Positions 16,850-27,936 of a stretch of DNA of 64,000 nucleotides are shown here, in pieces. The notes below the pieces were generated by a model that searched no databases, was not told the DNA's origin, and saw only the letters and a list, made by a program, of their open reading frames with translations. This DNA is from Streptomyces sindenensis (lineage in GTDB: Bacteria; Actinomycetota; Actinomycetes; Streptomycetales; Streptomycetaceae), in assembly GCF_014649035.1 (NCBI RefSeq), contig NZ_BMSG01000003.1:1-64000 (forward strand). Reading direction: 5' to 3'. The translations under genes were made by a program, and so were the position numbers. Each line of letters starts with the position of its first letter. The stretch's first letter is position 1.

Positions 16850-18586
16850 ATGGCACGCAGACCACTGTCTGCCGCTCTCGCCCTCGTGGCCGGCGCCGCC
16901 GCCCTCGTCGTCCCCACCGGATTCGGCGCCGCGTCCCCCGCGCAGGCCGCCGCTCCGGGCGACAAGGACGTCACCGCCGTGATGTTCGAGTGGAAGTTCG
17001 CCTCAATAGCCAAGGCCTGTACGGACACCCTCGGTCCGGCGGGCTACGGCTACGTCCAGGTATCCCCGCCCCAGGAGCACATCCAGGGCGGCCAGTGGTG
17101 GACCTCCTACCAGCCCGTCAGCTATAAGATCGCCGGCCGGCTCGGTGACCGGGCCGCCTTCTCCGCCATGGTCAACACGTGTCACGCGGCCGGTGTGAAG
17201 GTCGTCGCCGACTCCGTCATCAACCACATGTCGGCCGGGAACGGCACCGGCACCGGCGGCTCCGCGTACACCAAGTACGACTACCCGGGCCTGTACTCCG
17301 GCGCCGACATGGACGACTGCCGCACCCAGATCGGCAACAACTACAACGACCGGGGCAACGTCCAGAACTGCGAACTGGTCGGCCTCGCCGACCTGGACAC
17401 CGGCGAGGACTACGTACGCGGCAAGATCGCCGGGTACCTCAACGACCTGCTCTCGCTCGGCGTGGACGGCTTCCGCATCGACGCCGCCAAGCACATGCCC
17501 GCCGCCGACCTGGCCAACATCAAGTCCCGGCTGACCAACCCGAACGTCTACTGGAAGCAGGAGGCGATCTACGGGGCGGGTGAGGCCGTCTCGCCCTCCG
17601 AATACCTCGGCACCGGGGACGTCCAGGAGTTCCGTTACGGGCGGAGCCTCAAGCAGGTCTTCCTCAACGAGAACCTCGCCCACCTGAAGAACTTCGGCGA
17701 GGGCTGGGGCTTCATGGAGTCCGGCAAGGCCGGTGTCTTCGTCGACAACCACGACACCGAGCGGGGCGGCGACACCCTCAACTACAAGAACGGCTCCGCC
17801 TACACGCTCGCCAACGTCTTCATGCTGGCCTACCCCTACGGCTCCCCGGACGTCCACTCCGGCTACGAGTTCAGCGACCACGACGCCGGACCGCCCGGCG
17901 GTGGCCAGGTCAACGCCTGCTACAGCGACGGCTGGAAGTGCCAGCACGCCTGGCGCGAGATCTCCTCCATGGTCGGCTTCCGCAACGCGGCCCGCGGCCA
18001 GTCCGTCACCAACTGGTGGGACAACGGCGGCGACCAGATCGCCTTCGGCCGGGGCAACAAGGCGTACGTCGCCATCAACCACGAGGGCTCCGCGCTGAAC
18101 CGGACCTTCCAGACCTCTCTGCCCGCCGGTGACTACTGCGACGTCCAGTCCGGCAACGGCGTCACCGTCAACGGCTCCGGCCAGTTCACCGCCACCGTCC
18201 CGGCCGGCACCGCCGTCGCCCTGCACGCGAACGCCCGTACGTGCTCCGGGGGCGGCGGCACCAACCCCGACCCGGGCCCCGGCAACGGCTCCTCCGGCGC
18301 CTCCTTCGGCGTCAACGCCACCACCCAGCCCGGCCAGAACATCCACGTCACCGGAGACCAGTCCGCCCTCGGCAACTGGAACCCGGCGAACGCCCCCAAG
18401 CTCGACCCGGCCACGTACCCCGTCTGGAAGCTGGACGTCGCCCTGCCCGCCGGGACCACGTTCGCCTACAAGTACGTCCGCAAGGACGCGGCCGGCAACG
18501 TCACCTGGGAGAGCGGCGCCAACCGCACCGCCACCGTCCCTGCCTCCGGGAAGGTCACGCTGACCGCCGACGTCTGGCGCGGCTGA
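16850..18586 (+). CDS. Secreted alpha-amylase with C-terminal starch-binding domain
   Basis: 578 residues from ATG 16850, with AGGAGG upstream. A Sec signal peptide of about 34 residues ends near AQAAA. The GH13 catalytic domain shows FRIDAAKHM (nucleophile D211), the acid/base E238 in KQEAIYG and VDNHD (D302). After a Gly/Pro/Asn linker (near residues 465-480) comes a CBM20 starch-binding domain with [17 protein letters not shown]. It hydrolyses extracellular starch to maltodextrins for MalEFG. Its promoter carries MalR-like operators. A terminator separates it from the pullulanase gene. Confidence 0.95.
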   Translation: MARRPLSAALALVAGAAALVVPTGFGAASPAQAAAPGDKDVTAVMFEWKFASIAKACTDTLGPAGYGYVQVSPPQEHIQGGQWWTSYQPVSYKIAGRLGDRAAFSAMVNTCHAAGVKVVADSVINHMSAGNGTGTGGSAYTKYDYPGLYSGADMDDCRTQIGNNYNDRGNVQNCELVGLADLDTGEDYVRGKIAGYLNDLLSLGVDGFRIDAAKHMPAADLANIKSRLTNPNVYWKQEAIYGAGEAVSPSEYLGTGDVQEFRYGRSLKQVFLNENLAHLKNFGEGWGFMESGKAGVFVDNHDTERGGDTLNYKNGSAYTLANVFMLAYPYGSPDVHSGYEFSDHDAGPPGGGQVNACYSDGWKCQHAWREISSMVGFRNAARGQSVTNWWDNGGDQIAFGRGNKAYVAINHEGSALNRTFQTSLPAGDYCDVQSGNGVTVNGSGQFTATVPAGTAVALHANARTCSGGGGTNPDPGPGNGSSGASFGVNATTQPGQNIHVTGDQSALGNWNPANAPKLDPATYPVWKLDVALPAGTTFAYKYVRKDAAGNVTWESGANRTATVPASGKVTLTADVWRG

Positions 18587-18602
18587 CCCGTACCCCTCGC
18601 CC

Positions 18603-18633
18603 GACGGGCCGGTGGCATCGCCACCGGCCCGTC
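18603..18633 (+). terminator. 14-bp hairpin terminator between amylase and pullulanase
   Basis: Bases 18603-18616 and 18620-18633 form a perfect 14-bp stem with loop ATC, 17 bases after the amylase stop. It lies upstream of the pullulanase ribosome site, so pullulanase either has its own promoter or relies on read-through. Confidence 0.75.
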
Positions 18634-18666
18634 TCCGCACCGATCAAGCCCCGAGGAGCACCCTCC

Positions 18667-21600
18667 GTGTCCCGAACGACCCTCAGACGAGGGGCGGTGG
18701 CCGCCCTGTGCGCGGCGCTGCTGCCCGTCGTCCCGGCGGCCACCGCCGCCGCATCGCCCCGGCCGCCGTCCCCGCCCTCGGACGCGAAGCTCGCCCGTGA
18801 GGCGGCCCGGCACGACCTCACGCGCGAGCAGTTCTACTTCGTGCTGCCCGACCGCTTCGCCAACGGCGACGCCTCCAACGACCGGGGCGGGCTGACCGGT
18901 TCGCGCCTCGACCACGGCTACGACCCCACGGACAAGGGGTTCTACCAGGGCGGCGACCTCAAGGGGCTCACCCAGAAGCTCGACTACATCAAGGGCCTCG
19001 GCACCACCGCCATCTGGATGGCCCCGATCTTCAAGAACCGGCCCGTCCAGGGCACCGGCAAGGACGCGTCGGCGGGCTACCACGGCTACTGGATCACCGA
19101 CTTCACCCAGGTCGACCCGCACTTCGGCACCAACGCCGACCTGGAGAAGCTGATCGACAAGGCCCACGCCAAGGGCATGAAGGTCTTCTTCGACGTCATC
19201 ACCAACCACACCGCCGACACCGTCGACTACGCGGAGAAGGCCTACGGCTACAAGCCCAAGGGCGCCTTCCCCTACCTCGACGCGACCGGCCGCCCCTTCG
19301 ACGACCGCGAGGGCGTGAAGAAGGTCGACCGGGACTCCTTCCCGTACACCCCGGTGCAGGCCCCCGGCACGGGCAAGAAGGTGCCGTCCTGGCTCAACGA
19401 CCCCACCATGTACCACAACCGGGGCGACTCGACGTGGGCCGGCGAGTCCAACGAGTACGGCGACTTCTCCGGGCTCGACGACCTGTGGACCGAGCGTCCC
19501 GAGGTCGTGAAGGGCATGGAGAAGATCTACGAGAAGTGGGTCCGCGACTTCGACATCGACGGCTTCCGCATCGACACCGTCAAACACGTCGACCTGGACT
19601 TCTGGACCCAGTGGGCCACCGCGCTCGACGCCTACGCGGCCAAGCGCGGCCGGGACGACTTCTTCATGTTCGGCGAGGTCTACTCCGCCGACACCGAGAT
19701 CACCTCGCCGTACGTCACCCGGGGCCGCCTGGACTCCACGCTCGACTTCCCGTTCCAGGACGCCGCCCGGCAGTTCGCCTCCCAGGGCGCGCCCGCCGAC
19801 AAGCTCGCCTCGGTGTACGGCAACGACTTCCGCTACACCACCGACAAGGCCAACGCCTACGAGCAGGTCACCTTCCTCGGCAACCACGACATGGGCCGCG
19901 TCGGGACCTTCCTCAAGCAGGACAACCCGAAGGCCGATGACGCCGAACTGCTCAAGCGGGCCCGGCTCGCCAACGAGCTGATGTTCTTCGGGCGCGGCAA
20001 CCCGGTGATCTACTACGGCGACGAGCAGGGCTTCACCGGCGCGGGCGGCGACAAGGACTCCCGCCAGACCCTCTTCGCCTCGAAGACCCCCGACTACCTC
20101 GACGACGACCAGCTCGGCACCGACCGCACGCACGCCTCGGACGCGTACGACACCAAGCACCCCGTCTACCGCTCCATCGCCGCCCTCTCGAAGCTCACCA
20201 AGGAGCACCCGGCGCTGCGGGACGGCACCCAGATCGAGCGGCTCGCGGACGGCTCGGTGTACGCCACCTCGCGCATCGAGACGAAGCGGCCGTACGAATA
20301 CCTCGTCGCCTCCAACAACGGCACGAGCCCGAGGAAGGTCCAGCTCGCCACCGAGTCGGCCGACATGAACTTCCGTACGCTGTACGGCGGGTCCGGCGCG
20401 GTCCGCAGCGGCAAGGACAAGAAGGTGACCGTCACCGTCCCCGCGCTGTCCAGCGTCGTGCTGAAGGCGGACCGGACCGTCGGCGCGCCCGCCGCCAAGC
20501 CCGCGATCTCGCTGAAGGCTCCGGCCGCCGGTGCCACCGGCACCGTCGAGATCGCCGCCGACGTGGACGGCGGACAGCTCAACCGCGTCGTCTTCGCCGC
20601 CCAGGTCGGCAACGGCAAGTGGCAGACCCTCGGCACCGCCGACCACGCCCCGTACCAGGTCACCCAGCACCTCGACGAGACCGTCAAGGCGGGCACCCCG
20701 CTGCGCTACAAGGCCGTCGTCGTCGATCGCACCGGGCGTACGTCCAGTGCCCTCGCCTCCACCACCGCCGGGCAGGCCCCGCCGCCCGGCAAGCCCGTCG
20801 CCGTCGAGCGCGACCGGGCCGTCGTCCACTACCAGCGCCCCGACGGCGACTACGACGGCTGGCAGCTCAAGTCCGGTGACAAGACCGCCGCGTTCATCGG
20901 GCGCGACGCGTACGGCGCGTTCGCCTGGATCGACCTGGAGAAGGGCACCGACTCCGTCCCGTACACCGTCGAGAAGAACGGCACGGCCGACGGACCGCGG
21001 CGGACCATCGACCTCGGCGTGACCGGGCAGGTCTGGATCGAGCAGGGCAAGGACGGGCAGACGGCCGAAGCCCCCGAGACCCCGCCGCAGGACACCACCA
21101 AGGCGGTCCTCAACTACCACCGCCCCGACGGGAACTACGACGGCTGGGGGCTGCACACCTGGGCCGGCGCCAAGGAGCCCACCGACTGGGCCAAGCCGCT
21201 GATGCCGGTGAAGAAGGACGCCTACGGGGTCACCTTCGAGGTGCCGCTCGTCGACGGGGCCACCAGCCTCAGCTACATCCTGCACAAGGGTGACGAGAAG
21301 GACCTGCCCAGCGACCAGTCCCTCGACCTCGCCACCTACGGCCACGAGGTCTGGATGCTCGGCGGCAAGCCCGGCTACCTCCTGCCGCAGACCGGCGGCG
21401 GCGCGGCCCCCGACCTGTCGAAGGCCGAGGCGCAGTGGATCGACGCGAACACCGTCGTCTGGAAGGTGAAGGCCACCGACGCCACCAGCCAGCAGCTCGT
21501 GTACGCGAAGAAGGGCGGCATCTCCGTCGTCGACGGGGCGCTCTCCGACGAGGGGCAGTGGCTGCGGCTCCAGCAGGGCGAGCTGAGCGACGCGCAGAAG

Positions 21601-23985
21601 GCGAAGTTCCCCCACCTGAAGGACTATCCGGCGTTCACCGTCGACGCCCGCGACCGCGACCGCGTCCGCGAGTCCCTGCGGGGCCAGCTGATCGCGACCC
21701 AGCGCGCCGCCAACGGGGCCCTGCTCGCCGCCACCGGCGTACAGACGGCCGGGATCCTGGACGACCTGTACGGCAAGAAGGCCGCCTCCGCCGAACTCGG
21801 CCCCGTCTTCGCCAAGTCCAGGCCGACCCTCTCCGTCTGGGCGCCCACCGCACAGACCGTCGCCCTCGAACTCGACGGCCGTACCGTCCCGATGAAGCGC
21901 GACGACCGCACCGGCGTCTGGTCCGTCACGGGGAAGAAGAACTGGCGGGGCAAGCCCTACCGGTACGCCGTGACCGTCTGGGCCCCCACCGTCCAGAAGC
22001 TGGTGACCAACAAGGTCACCGACCCCTACTCCACAGCCCTGACCGCCGACTCCGCCCGCAGCCTCGTCGTCGACCTCACCGACCCGAAGCTCGCGCCGCG
22101 CGGCTGGTCCGGCCTGAAGAAGCCCGCCGCCACCCCGCTGCGGGACGCCCAGATCCAGGAACTGCACGTCCGGGACTTCTCGATCACGGACCGCACGGCG
22201 AAGCACCCCGGTGAGTACCGGGCCTTCACCGACACCCGTTCGAAGGGCATGCGGCACCTCAAGAAGCTCGCCGACTCCGGCACCAGCCACGTCCATCTGC
22301 TGCCCGTCTTCGACATCGGGACCATCCCGGAGAAGAAGAAGGACCAGGCGGCCCCCGACTGCGACCTGACCGCCCCCGCACCCGACTCCGAGAAGCAGCA
22401 GGAGTGCGTGAGCAAGGCCGCCGCCAAGGACGGCTTCAACTGGGGCTACGACCCGTTCCACTACACCGTCCCCGAGGGCTCCTACGCCTCCGACCCGGAC
22501 GGCACCCGGCGCACGGTCGAGTTCCGGCAGATGGTCCAGGGCCTGAACAAGGCCGGGCTGCGCACGGTCATGGACGTCGTCTACAACCACACCGTCGCCT
22601 CCGGGCAGGACGACAAGTCGGTCCTTGACCGGATTGTGCCCGGCTACTACCAGCGGCTCCTGGAGGACGGCACCGTCGCCACCTCCACCTGCTGCGCCAA
22701 CACCGCGCCCGAGAACACGATGATGGGCAAGCTCGTCGTCGACTCCGTCGTCACCTGGGCGAAGGAGTACAAGGTTGACGGCTTCCGCTTCGACCTGATG
22801 GGCCACCACCCCAAGGACAACATCCTTGAGGTCCGCAAGGCGCTGGACCGGCTCACCCCCGCCAGGGACGGCGTCGACGGCAAGAAGATCATCCTCTACG
22901 GCGAGGGCTGGAACTTCGGCGAGGTCGCCGACGACGCCCGCTTCGTCCAGGCCACCCAGAAGAACATGGCCGGCACCGGCATCGCCACCTTCTCCGACCG
23001 GGCCCGCGACGCCGTGCGCGGCGGCGGCCCCTTCGACGAGGACCCCGGTGTCCAGGGCTTCGCCTCCGGCCTCTACACCGACCCCAACTCCTCGCCCGCC
23101 AACGGCACCCGCGCCGAGCAGAAGGCCCGGCTGCTGCACTACCAGGACCTGATCAAGGTCGGCCTCACCGGCAACCTCGCGAACTACACCTTCACCGACA
23201 CCTCCGGGCGCACGGTCAAGGGCTCCGACGTCGACTACAACGGGGCGCCCGCCGGATACGCGGCGGTGCCCGGCGACGCGCTCGCCTACTCCGACGCCCA
23301 CGACAACGAGACCCTCTTCGACGCCCTCGCCTTCAAGCTCCCGGCCGGTTCCACGGCCGCCGAGCGGGCCAGGGCCCAGGTGGTCGCCATGGCCGCCTCC
23401 GTCCTCTCCCAGGGGCCCTCGCTCTCCCAGGCGGGCAGCGACCTGCTGCGCTCCAAGTCCCTGGACCGCAACTCCTACGACAGCGGCGACTGGTTCAACG
23501 CCCTGCACTGGGACTGCCGCGACGGCAACGGCTTCGGACGGGGCCTCCCGCCCGCCGCCGACAACCGGGACAAGTGGCCCTACGCGGGGCCCCTCCTGGC
23601 CGCCACCGGCACCATCGCCCCGAACTGCGGCCAGATCGGCGGGGCTTCGGCCGCCTACCGCGACCTGCTCACCATCCGCTCCACCGAGAAGGAGTTCTCC
23701 CTGCGCACCGCGGACCAGGTGCAGTCCGCCCTGTCCTTCCCGCTCTCCGGCAAGGACGAGACCCCCGGCGTGATCACCATGCGCCTGGGCAAGCTCGTCG
23801 TCGTCCTCAACGCCGCCCCGGACACCGCCACCCAGCGGCTCGCCGCACCGGCCGGGAAGACGTACGCGCTGCACCCGGTCCAGGCCAAGGGTGCGGATCT
23901 TACGGTCAAACGAGCCAGGTACGACGGGAAATCGGCCACTTTCACCGTCCCGGGACGCACCGCGGCCGTCTTCACTCTGCGCTGA
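18667..23985 (+). CDS. pulA: Secreted amylopullulanase with two GH13 catalytic domains
   Basis: 1772 residues from GTG 18667, with GAGGAG upstream and a signal peptide of about 35 residues. The first GH13 domain (residues ~45-610) has [10 protein letters not shown] (D303), FGEVYS (E337) and GNHDMGR (D408). Two pullulanase-type starch-binding modules (CBM41-like) follow near 719-800 and 813-910 with [14 protein letters not shown] and [15 protein letters not shown] pullulanase-type domain comes next with [27 protein letters not shown] (D1376), YGEGWNFGE (E1413) and SDAHDNE (D1546). It should cut alpha-1,4 links with one site and alpha-1,6 branches with the other. It works with the amylase to feed the maltodextrin importer. 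Confidence 0.95.
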   Translation: MSRTTLRRGAVAALCAALLPVVPAATAAASPRPPSPPSDAKLAREAARHDLTREQFYFVLPDRFANGDASNDRGGLTGSRLDHGYDPTDKGFYQGGDLKGLTQKLDYIKGLGTTAIWMAPIFKNRPVQGTGKDASAGYHGYWITDFTQVDPHFGTNADLEKLIDKAHAKGMKVFFDVITNHTADTVDYAEKAYGYKPKGAFPYLDATGRPFDDREGVKKVDRDSFPYTPVQAPGTGKKVPSWLNDPTMYHNRGDSTWAGESNEYGDFSGLDDLWTERPEVVKGMEKIYEKWVRDFDIDGFRIDTVKHVDLDFWTQWATALDAYAAKRGRDDFFMFGEVYSADTEITSPYVTRGRLDSTLDFPFQDAARQFASQGAPADKLASVYGNDFRYTTDKANAYEQVTFLGNHDMGRVGTFLKQDNPKADDAELLKRARLANELMFFGRGNPVIYYGDEQGFTGAGGDKDSRQTLFASKTPDYLDDDQLGTDRTHASDAYDTKHPVYRSIAALSKLTKEHPALRDGTQIERLADGSVYATSRIETKRPYEYLVASNNGTSPRKVQLATESADMNFRTLYGGSGAVRSGKDKKVTVTVPALSSVVLKADRTVGAPAAKPAISLKAPAAGATGTVEIAADVDGGQLNRVVFAAQVGNGKWQTLGTADHAPYQVTQHLDETVKAGTPLRYKAVVVDRTGRTSSALASTTAGQAPPPGKPVAVERDRAVVHYQRPDGDYDGWQLKSGDKTAAFIGRDAYGAFAWIDLEKGTDSVPYTVEKNGTADGPRRTIDLGVTGQVWIEQGKDGQTAEAPETPPQDTTKAVLNYHRPDGNYDGWGLHTWAGAKEPTDWAKPLMPVKKDAYGVTFEVPLVDGATSLSYILHKGDEKDLPSDQSLDLATYGHEVWMLGGKPGYLLPQTGGGAAPDLSKAEAQWIDANTVVWKVKATDATSQQLVYAKKGGISVVDGALSDEGQWLRLQQGELSDAQKAKFPHLKDYPAFTVDARDRDRVRESLRGQLIATQRAANGALLAATGVQTAGILDDLYGKKAASAELGPVFAKSRPTLSVWAPTAQTVALELDGRTVPMKRDDRTGVWSVTGKKNWRGKPYRYAVTVWAPTVQKLVTNKVTDPYSTALTADSARSLVVDLTDPKLAPRGWSGLKKPAATPLRDAQIQELHVRDFSITDRTAKHPGEYRAFTDTRSKGMRHLKKLADSGTSHVHLLPVFDIGTIPEKKKDQAAPDCDLTAPAPDSEKQQECVSKAAAKDGFNWGYDPFHYTVPEGSYASDPDGTRRTVEFRQMVQGLNKAGLRTVMDVVYNHTVASGQDDKSVLDRIVPGYYQRLLEDGTVATSTCCANTAPENTMMGKLVVDSVVTWAKEYKVDGFRFDLMGHHPKDNILEVRKALDRLTPARDGVDGKKIILYGEGWNFGEVADDARFVQATQKNMAGTGIATFSDRARDAVRGGGPFDEDPGVQGFASGLYTDPNSSPANGTRAEQKARLLHYQDLIKVGLTGNLANYTFTDTSGRTVKGSDVDYNGAPAGYAAVPGDALAYSDAHDNETLFDALAFKLPAGSTAAERARAQVVAMAASVLSQGPSLSQAGSDLLRSKSLDRNSYDSGDWFNALHWDCRDGNGFGRGLPPAADNRDKWPYAGPLLAATGTIAPNCGQIGGASAAYRDLLTIRSTEKEFSLRTADQVQSALSFPLSGKDETPGVITMRLGKLVVVLNAAPDTATQRLAAPAGKTYALHPVQAKGADLTVKRARYDGKSATFTVPGRTAAVFTLR

Positions 23986-24056
23986 CCACCCGCGGCACTA
24001 CGGTGACGGCAGACGTCGGCAACGGAGCCGCGACAGCCGTACCCGGTACCGTCCGG

Positions 24057-24095
24057 CCGGCCCCGCCCACCCCTTTTGGGGAAGGGCGGGGCCGG
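24057..24095 (+). terminator. 12-bp hairpin terminator after pullulanase
   Basis: Bases 24057-24068 and 24084-24095 pair perfectly, and CCCC/GGGG inside the loop extends the stem. It lies 72 bases after the pullulanase stop and before the next gene. Confidence 0.7.
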
Positions 24096-24145
24096 CCCGC
24101 GGCCGTCGGCCCGCCGGCGCACCCTGCCCCAGCGTGCGGACGGTG

Positions 24146-26296
24146 ATGATGACCAAGGTGGGACACCTTCCCGAGGAGACGAGCAGCTTCGTCGGGAGGC
24201 GGGCCGAACTGACCCGGCTGCACACCGCGTTGACCACCCGCCGGATGACCACCCTGATCGGCCCCGGCGGGGTCGGCAAAACCCGGCTCGCGCTCCGGGC
24301 CGCTCGCGCGGCCGCCGACCGATACGCGGACGGCGCCTGGTGGGCCGACCTCTCCCCGCTCCACGACGACCGGCTGCTGCTCCCCACGGTCTCCGACGCG
24401 GTCGGGCTCGCCGACCACACCCTGCGGATGCCCGTCGAGGCGCTCTGCGAATGGCTCGGCGACAAGCAGCTCCTGCTCGTCCTCGACTCCGCCGAACACC
24501 TCCGCGCCCCCTGCTCGCACCTGCTGGCCGAGATCCTCACCACCTCGCCCGCCCTGACCGTCCTGGTCACCAGCAGGCAGCCGCTCGGCACCCGCGGCGA
24601 GTACGTCGTCGAGGTGCCGCCGCTCCCGGTCGACGGCGCGCCCGACGCCCTCCAGCTCTTCGCCGACCGGCTGCGCGCCACCGACCCCCGGGCCGGCCTC
24701 GACGCCCCCGGGGACGAGGCGGCCGCCGCCGCGATCTGCCGCCGCCTCGAAGGCATCCCGCTCGCCATCGAACTGGCCGCCGCGGGGATCGGCCGCCACA
24801 GCGTGGCCCAGCTCGCCGCCCGGATCGGCACCCGTTTCGACGCCCGGGGCGTCACCGTCGGCGTGCCCGGGGCGTACGGCTCCTCCGGCGCGGCCGGGCT
24901 CCCGGGCGGCCCCGGGGCCTCCCCGGCCCCCGGCACCTCCCGGCTCGACCTCCTCGCCGACGAGACGGTCTGGCCCCGCCGCCACCGCACCCTGCGCACC
25001 GCCATCGGCTGGTCCCACGAGCTGTGCTCCCCGCTGGAACGCCTCCTGTGGGCCCGGCTCACCCCCCTGCGCACGGACTTCGACGCCACGGTCGCCCGCG
25101 AGGTCTGCGCCGGGGGGCCGCTCACCCCCGACGCGGTGGACCGGGCGCTCCAGGGCCTCGTCGCCCAGTCCGTCGTCCAGCGCGACGGCGACCGCTACCG
25201 GATGCTCGACACCCTGCGCGAGTACGGCCGGATGTGGCTCACGGAACTGGGGGAGGCCCGCGCCGCCGCCGACCGGCACGCGCGAAGCTTCCTCGGCCTG
25301 GCCCGCCGCGCCCACGAGGGCTGGACCGGACCGGACCAGGTGTCCTGGTACCACAAGGTGGCCGACACCCACCTGGATCTGTGCGCCGCCCTGGAGCACC
25401 TGCTCGCCCACGACGTCGGCGGCGCCCAGGAGATGGCGGGCCGGGTCGGCTTCTTCTGGGCCTGCTGCGGCCACCTCGCCGAGGCCCGGAACTACGCCCG
25501 GCGCGCCCTGGACGCCGGCCCCGTCGAAGGGCCCCACCGGACCAGGCTGCACTGGGTCCTCGGCGTCGCGGCCCTGCTCCAGAGCGACTTCGCGACCGCC
25601 GAGAAGTACGGGGCGCTCTGCACGGCCGCCGCCCTGGACGACCGGGACGACGAGGGCATGCTCGGCGCCACGTATCTCACCGGCCTCACCCGGCTGATGA
25701 CCGGGGAGCCCGAGGCGGCCCTGGAGGCGACCGGGCGCGTCCTGCGGATGACCGAGGGCGTCCCCGTGGACTCCGGTCACCGGCTGCGCTGCCGCCTCGT
25801 CATCGTCTTCGCGCTCACCGCGCTGGGCCGGTTCGCCGAGTCCGAGGCGGCGGCCACGGCGCTGCGCCGGGCCTGCGAACGCGGCGGCGAGTTCTGGACC
25901 CGCTCCTACGCGGACTACCAGCTCGCCCTGATCGCCCTGCTCCAGGGCCGCCCGGACGCTTCCGCCGCACACGCCCGGGCGATGCTCGCGGGCAAGCACC
26001 GGCTCCGCGACAGATTCGGCATCGCGCTGGGCCTGGACCTGCTGGCCGCCGCCATCGCCGCCCAGGGTGCGGGCGCCCAGGCCGCCCGGGTCTACGGCAC
26101 CGGGCACGCGTACTGGCGGATGGTCGGCCACCCCCAGCGCGGCACGCCCGAGCTGGGCCCGGTCCGCGAGCGGTGCGAACTCCAGGCGCGGGCGGCCGTG
26201 GGCGACGAGGCGTACCAGCGGGCCTTCGAGCGCGGTCAGTCGGACAACGCGGAGGTCGGTCTCGCCGCCGCCCTGCGCACCGAACTACAGCTCTGA
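24146..26296 (+). CDS. STAND-type ATPase with TPR-like C-terminus
   Basis: About 716 residues from ATG 24146 (ATG 24149 and GTG 24143 are alternatives; the ribosome site is weak). The N-terminus goes straight into the P-loop LIGPGGVGKTRLAL, with a Walker-B-like LLLVLDSAEHL and LVTSRQPLGTRGEYVVEVPPL, as in the AfsR/LuxR-associated NTPases of actinobacteria. A helical repeat region fills the C-terminal half. No DNA-binding domain is present at either end, unlike SARP or LuxR relatives, so its output domain is unclear. A degenerate Gly/Pro-rich insertion lies near residues 245-270. It stands alone after the pullulanase terminator. Confidence 0.75.
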   Translation: MMTKVGHLPEETSSFVGRRAELTRLHTALTTRRMTTLIGPGGVGKTRLALRAARAAADRYADGAWWADLSPLHDDRLLLPTVSDAVGLADHTLRMPVEALCEWLGDKQLLLVLDSAEHLRAPCSHLLAEILTTSPALTVLVTSRQPLGTRGEYVVEVPPLPVDGAPDALQLFADRLRATDPRAGLDAPGDEAAAAAICRRLEGIPLAIELAAAGIGRHSVAQLAARIGTRFDARGVTVGVPGAYGSSGAAGLPGGPGASPAPGTSRLDLLADETVWPRRHRTLRTAIGWSHELCSPLERLLWARLTPLRTDFDATVAREVCAGGPLTPDAVDRALQGLVAQSVVQRDGDRYRMLDTLREYGRMWLTELGEARAAADRHARSFLGLARRAHEGWTGPDQVSWYHKVADTHLDLCAALEHLLAHDVGGAQEMAGRVGFFWACCGHLAEARNYARRALDAGPVEGPHRTRLHWVLGVAALLQSDFATAEKYGALCTAAALDDRDDEGMLGATYLTGLTRLMTGEPEAALEATGRVLRMTEGVPVDSGHRLRCRLVIVFALTALGRFAESEAAATALRRACERGGEFWTRSYADYQLALIALLQGRPDASAAHARAMLAGKHRLRDRFGIALGLDLLAAAIAAQGAGAQAARVYGTGHAYWRMVGHPQRGTPELGPVRERCELQARAAVGDEAYQRAFERGQSDNAEVGLAAALRTELQL

Positions 26297-26302
26297 GCGG
26301 GC

Positions 26303-26324
26303 CGGCCCCCTCTCACCGGGGCCG
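26303..26324 (+). terminator. Weak hairpin after the STAND ATPase gene
   Basis: CGGCCCC at 26303-26309 pairs with GGGGCCG at 26318-26324, seven bases after the gene's stop. The stem is short and lacks a U-run. Confidence 0.35.
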
Positions 26325-26393
26325 AACCGCGACTCCGACCAGAGCGTGAGCGGCACTCGGGGCCCCGGACTACCCGCATCCACCACTTGTGGG

Positions 26394-26412
26394 TAAGGTT
26401 AGGCATACCTAA
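26394..26412. promoter_or_regulatory. Iron box (DmdR/IdeR-type operator)
   Basis: The 19 bases TAAGGTTAGGCATACCTAA closely match the actinobacterial iron-box palindrome TTAGGTTAGGCTCACCTAA (16 of 19 positions). It lies 41 bp before the DUF2470 gene, in a position to repress it when iron is plentiful. Confidence 0.8.
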
Positions 26413-26453
26413 GTAGCCGCTTGGGTTCCGCTGCCCCTCCCTGGAGAACTCGG

Positions 26454-27158
26454 ATGCGTCTTTCCCGCCCCCGCGCCACGCAGCCGACCCGCGCCGAGCG
26501 CGTCCGGTCGATCCTGACCGTCGCCCACTCCATGACGGTGGTCAGCGACGGGACGCACACCGAAGTCCGCCGCCTGGACGGCACGGGAGCGATGGGCCAC
26601 ATCCACCTGCATGCCCCGAACGACGGCAACCACGCGGTCGGCGCCGAACGCGTCCCGGCCCGCCTGGAGTTCACGGACATCGCCGCCACTCCCGTACGCG
26701 ACCGGCTGCGCGCCCGCGTCACGGTCACCGGATTGCTGGCCGCCCCGTACAGCACCGACACCGAGCAGTCCACCTGCATGGAGTTCGGCCAGGCCGTCCT
26801 GGAGGACGCCGAGGGGCGCACCTTCGTCACCCTGGACGAGCTGGAGGAGGCGGAGACCGACCCGATCGCCGCCTGCGAGGCGGGCATGCTCACCCACCTC
26901 GTCGACGACCACGCCGAACTGGTCCCGCTCCTGCTGCGCCTGGTCCACCCCCGCCCCGAGCGCGGCATGACCCGGGCCGTGCCGCTGGCGATGGACCGGT
27001 ACGGCGTCACCCTGCGGCTCGAATACCCGGGCACCCACGAGGACGTCCGGCTGCCGTTCCCCCGTCCCGTCACCGAGATCGACCAGGCGGGCCCGCAGAT
27101 CCACGCCCTGCTGGCCGCCGCCCGCCGCGTCTCCCACCGCAACGGCCTGCCCGCCTGA
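26454..27158 (+). CDS. DUF2470-domain protein, probably iron-regulated
   Basis: 234 residues from ATG 26454, with CTGGAGAAC just upstream. The C-terminal part (ACEAGMLTHLVDDHAELVPL through AVPLAMDRYGVTLRLEY) matches the DUF2470 fold, which also forms the C-terminal half of heme-utilisation and split-barrel flavin/heme-binding proteins. The N-terminal half resembles the split-barrel partner. A near-consensus iron box upstream ties it to iron limitation, fitting a role in heme or siderophore-iron handling. The reaction, if any, is not known. Confidence 0.75.
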   Translation: MRLSRPRATQPTRAERVRSILTVAHSMTVVSDGTHTEVRRLDGTGAMGHIHLHAPNDGNHAVGAERVPARLEFTDIAATPVRDRLRARVTVTGLLAAPYSTDTEQSTCMEFGQAVLEDAEGRTFVTLDELEEAETDPIAACEAGMLTHLVDDHAELVPLLLRLVHPRPERGMTRAVPLAMDRYGVTLRLEYPGTHEDVRLPFPRPVTEIDQAGPQIHALLAAARRVSHRNGLPA

Positions 27159-27172
27159 GCCGACGACGCGCC

Positions 27173-27901
27173 CTACGGCCTCGGCAGCCGCTGCGCCGGT
27201 ACGGCGGGCGCGTCCGGGCCGAACGCGGAGAGCCGGGCCAGCAGATCCCCGAACAGGCCGTCCGCCGGCTCCTGCGACAGCACCCGCAGCACGATGTCCG
27301 CCATCTCCTGGTCGTACGCGGCACTGACGGCGGCCAGCGCCCCGAAGTCGTGCACCAGCTGCATCTCCAGCTCCTCGCGCGGAATGCGCCGCCCGTCCAG
27401 CCAGATCAGCGCCGTCGACTCGGCGAGCGACACCCAGGAACGGACCACCAGCTCCAGCCGGGCGGGCGGTTCGGTCACCCCGAGGTGCGTGATGATCTGC
27501 TCGTACGCGGCCTGCCGCACCCCGTCGATCATGGCGTTCGCCGTCGAGGAGCCGACCGCGGGCCCGCCGCGCATCAGCGCCGAGAACCCGGGCCCGTGCT
27601 CGTCGACGAAGTCGAAGAACCGCCCCATCACCCGCAGCAGCCGCGTGGCCAAAGGCCCTTCGAGCGGCTCCAGGAAGCGGGCCGCCAGCTCGTCGGCGGC
27701 CCGCCGCAGCGCCGCCTCGTACAGGCTCTGCTTCCCGGGGAAGTAGTGGTACACCAGCGGACGGGAGATCCCCGCGGCGGCGGCGATCTCATCGATCGAC
27801 ACGTCCTCGGGCGAGCGGCGGCTGAACAAGTCCAGCGCGACGCCGATCAGTTGCTGTCTGCGCTCGTCGACGCCCATCCTGCGCCGCACCCCGGTCGTCA
27901 T
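27173..27901 (-). CDS. TetR-family regulator
   Basis: 242 residues with an N-terminal TetR HTH (VSIDEIAAAAGISRPLVYHYFPGKQ broken by the typical YHYF signature near residues 50-53). The C-terminal ligand domain is helical and unassigned. It is co-directional with the reductase and hydrolase genes at 28018-30024, but separated from them by an inverted-repeat element, and probably controls them. It ends convergently with the DUF2470 gene, 14 bp apart. Confidence 0.82.
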   Translation of the reverse strand: MTTGVRRRMGVDERRQQLIGVALDLFSRRSPEDVSIDEIAAAAGISRPLVYHYFPGKQSLYEAALRRAADELAARFLEPLEGPLATRLLRVMGRFFDFVDEHGPGFSALMRGGPAVGSSTANAMIDGVRQAAYEQIITHLGVTEPPARLELVVRSWVSLAESTALIWLDGRRIPREELEMQLVHDFGALAAVSAAYDQEMADIVLRVLSQEPADGLFGDLLARLSAFGPDAPAVPAQRLPRP

Positions 27902-27936
27902 GCGATCAGCCTAGCGGGGGACCGGCCCCGATGACC

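Noticed and set aside
18466..23874. 1802-residue open frame antisense to the amylopullulanase
   Set aside because: Composition is dominated by Val/Gly/Asp/Leu from reverse-read GC-rich codons, and the plus-strand protein has intact catalytic motifs throughout.
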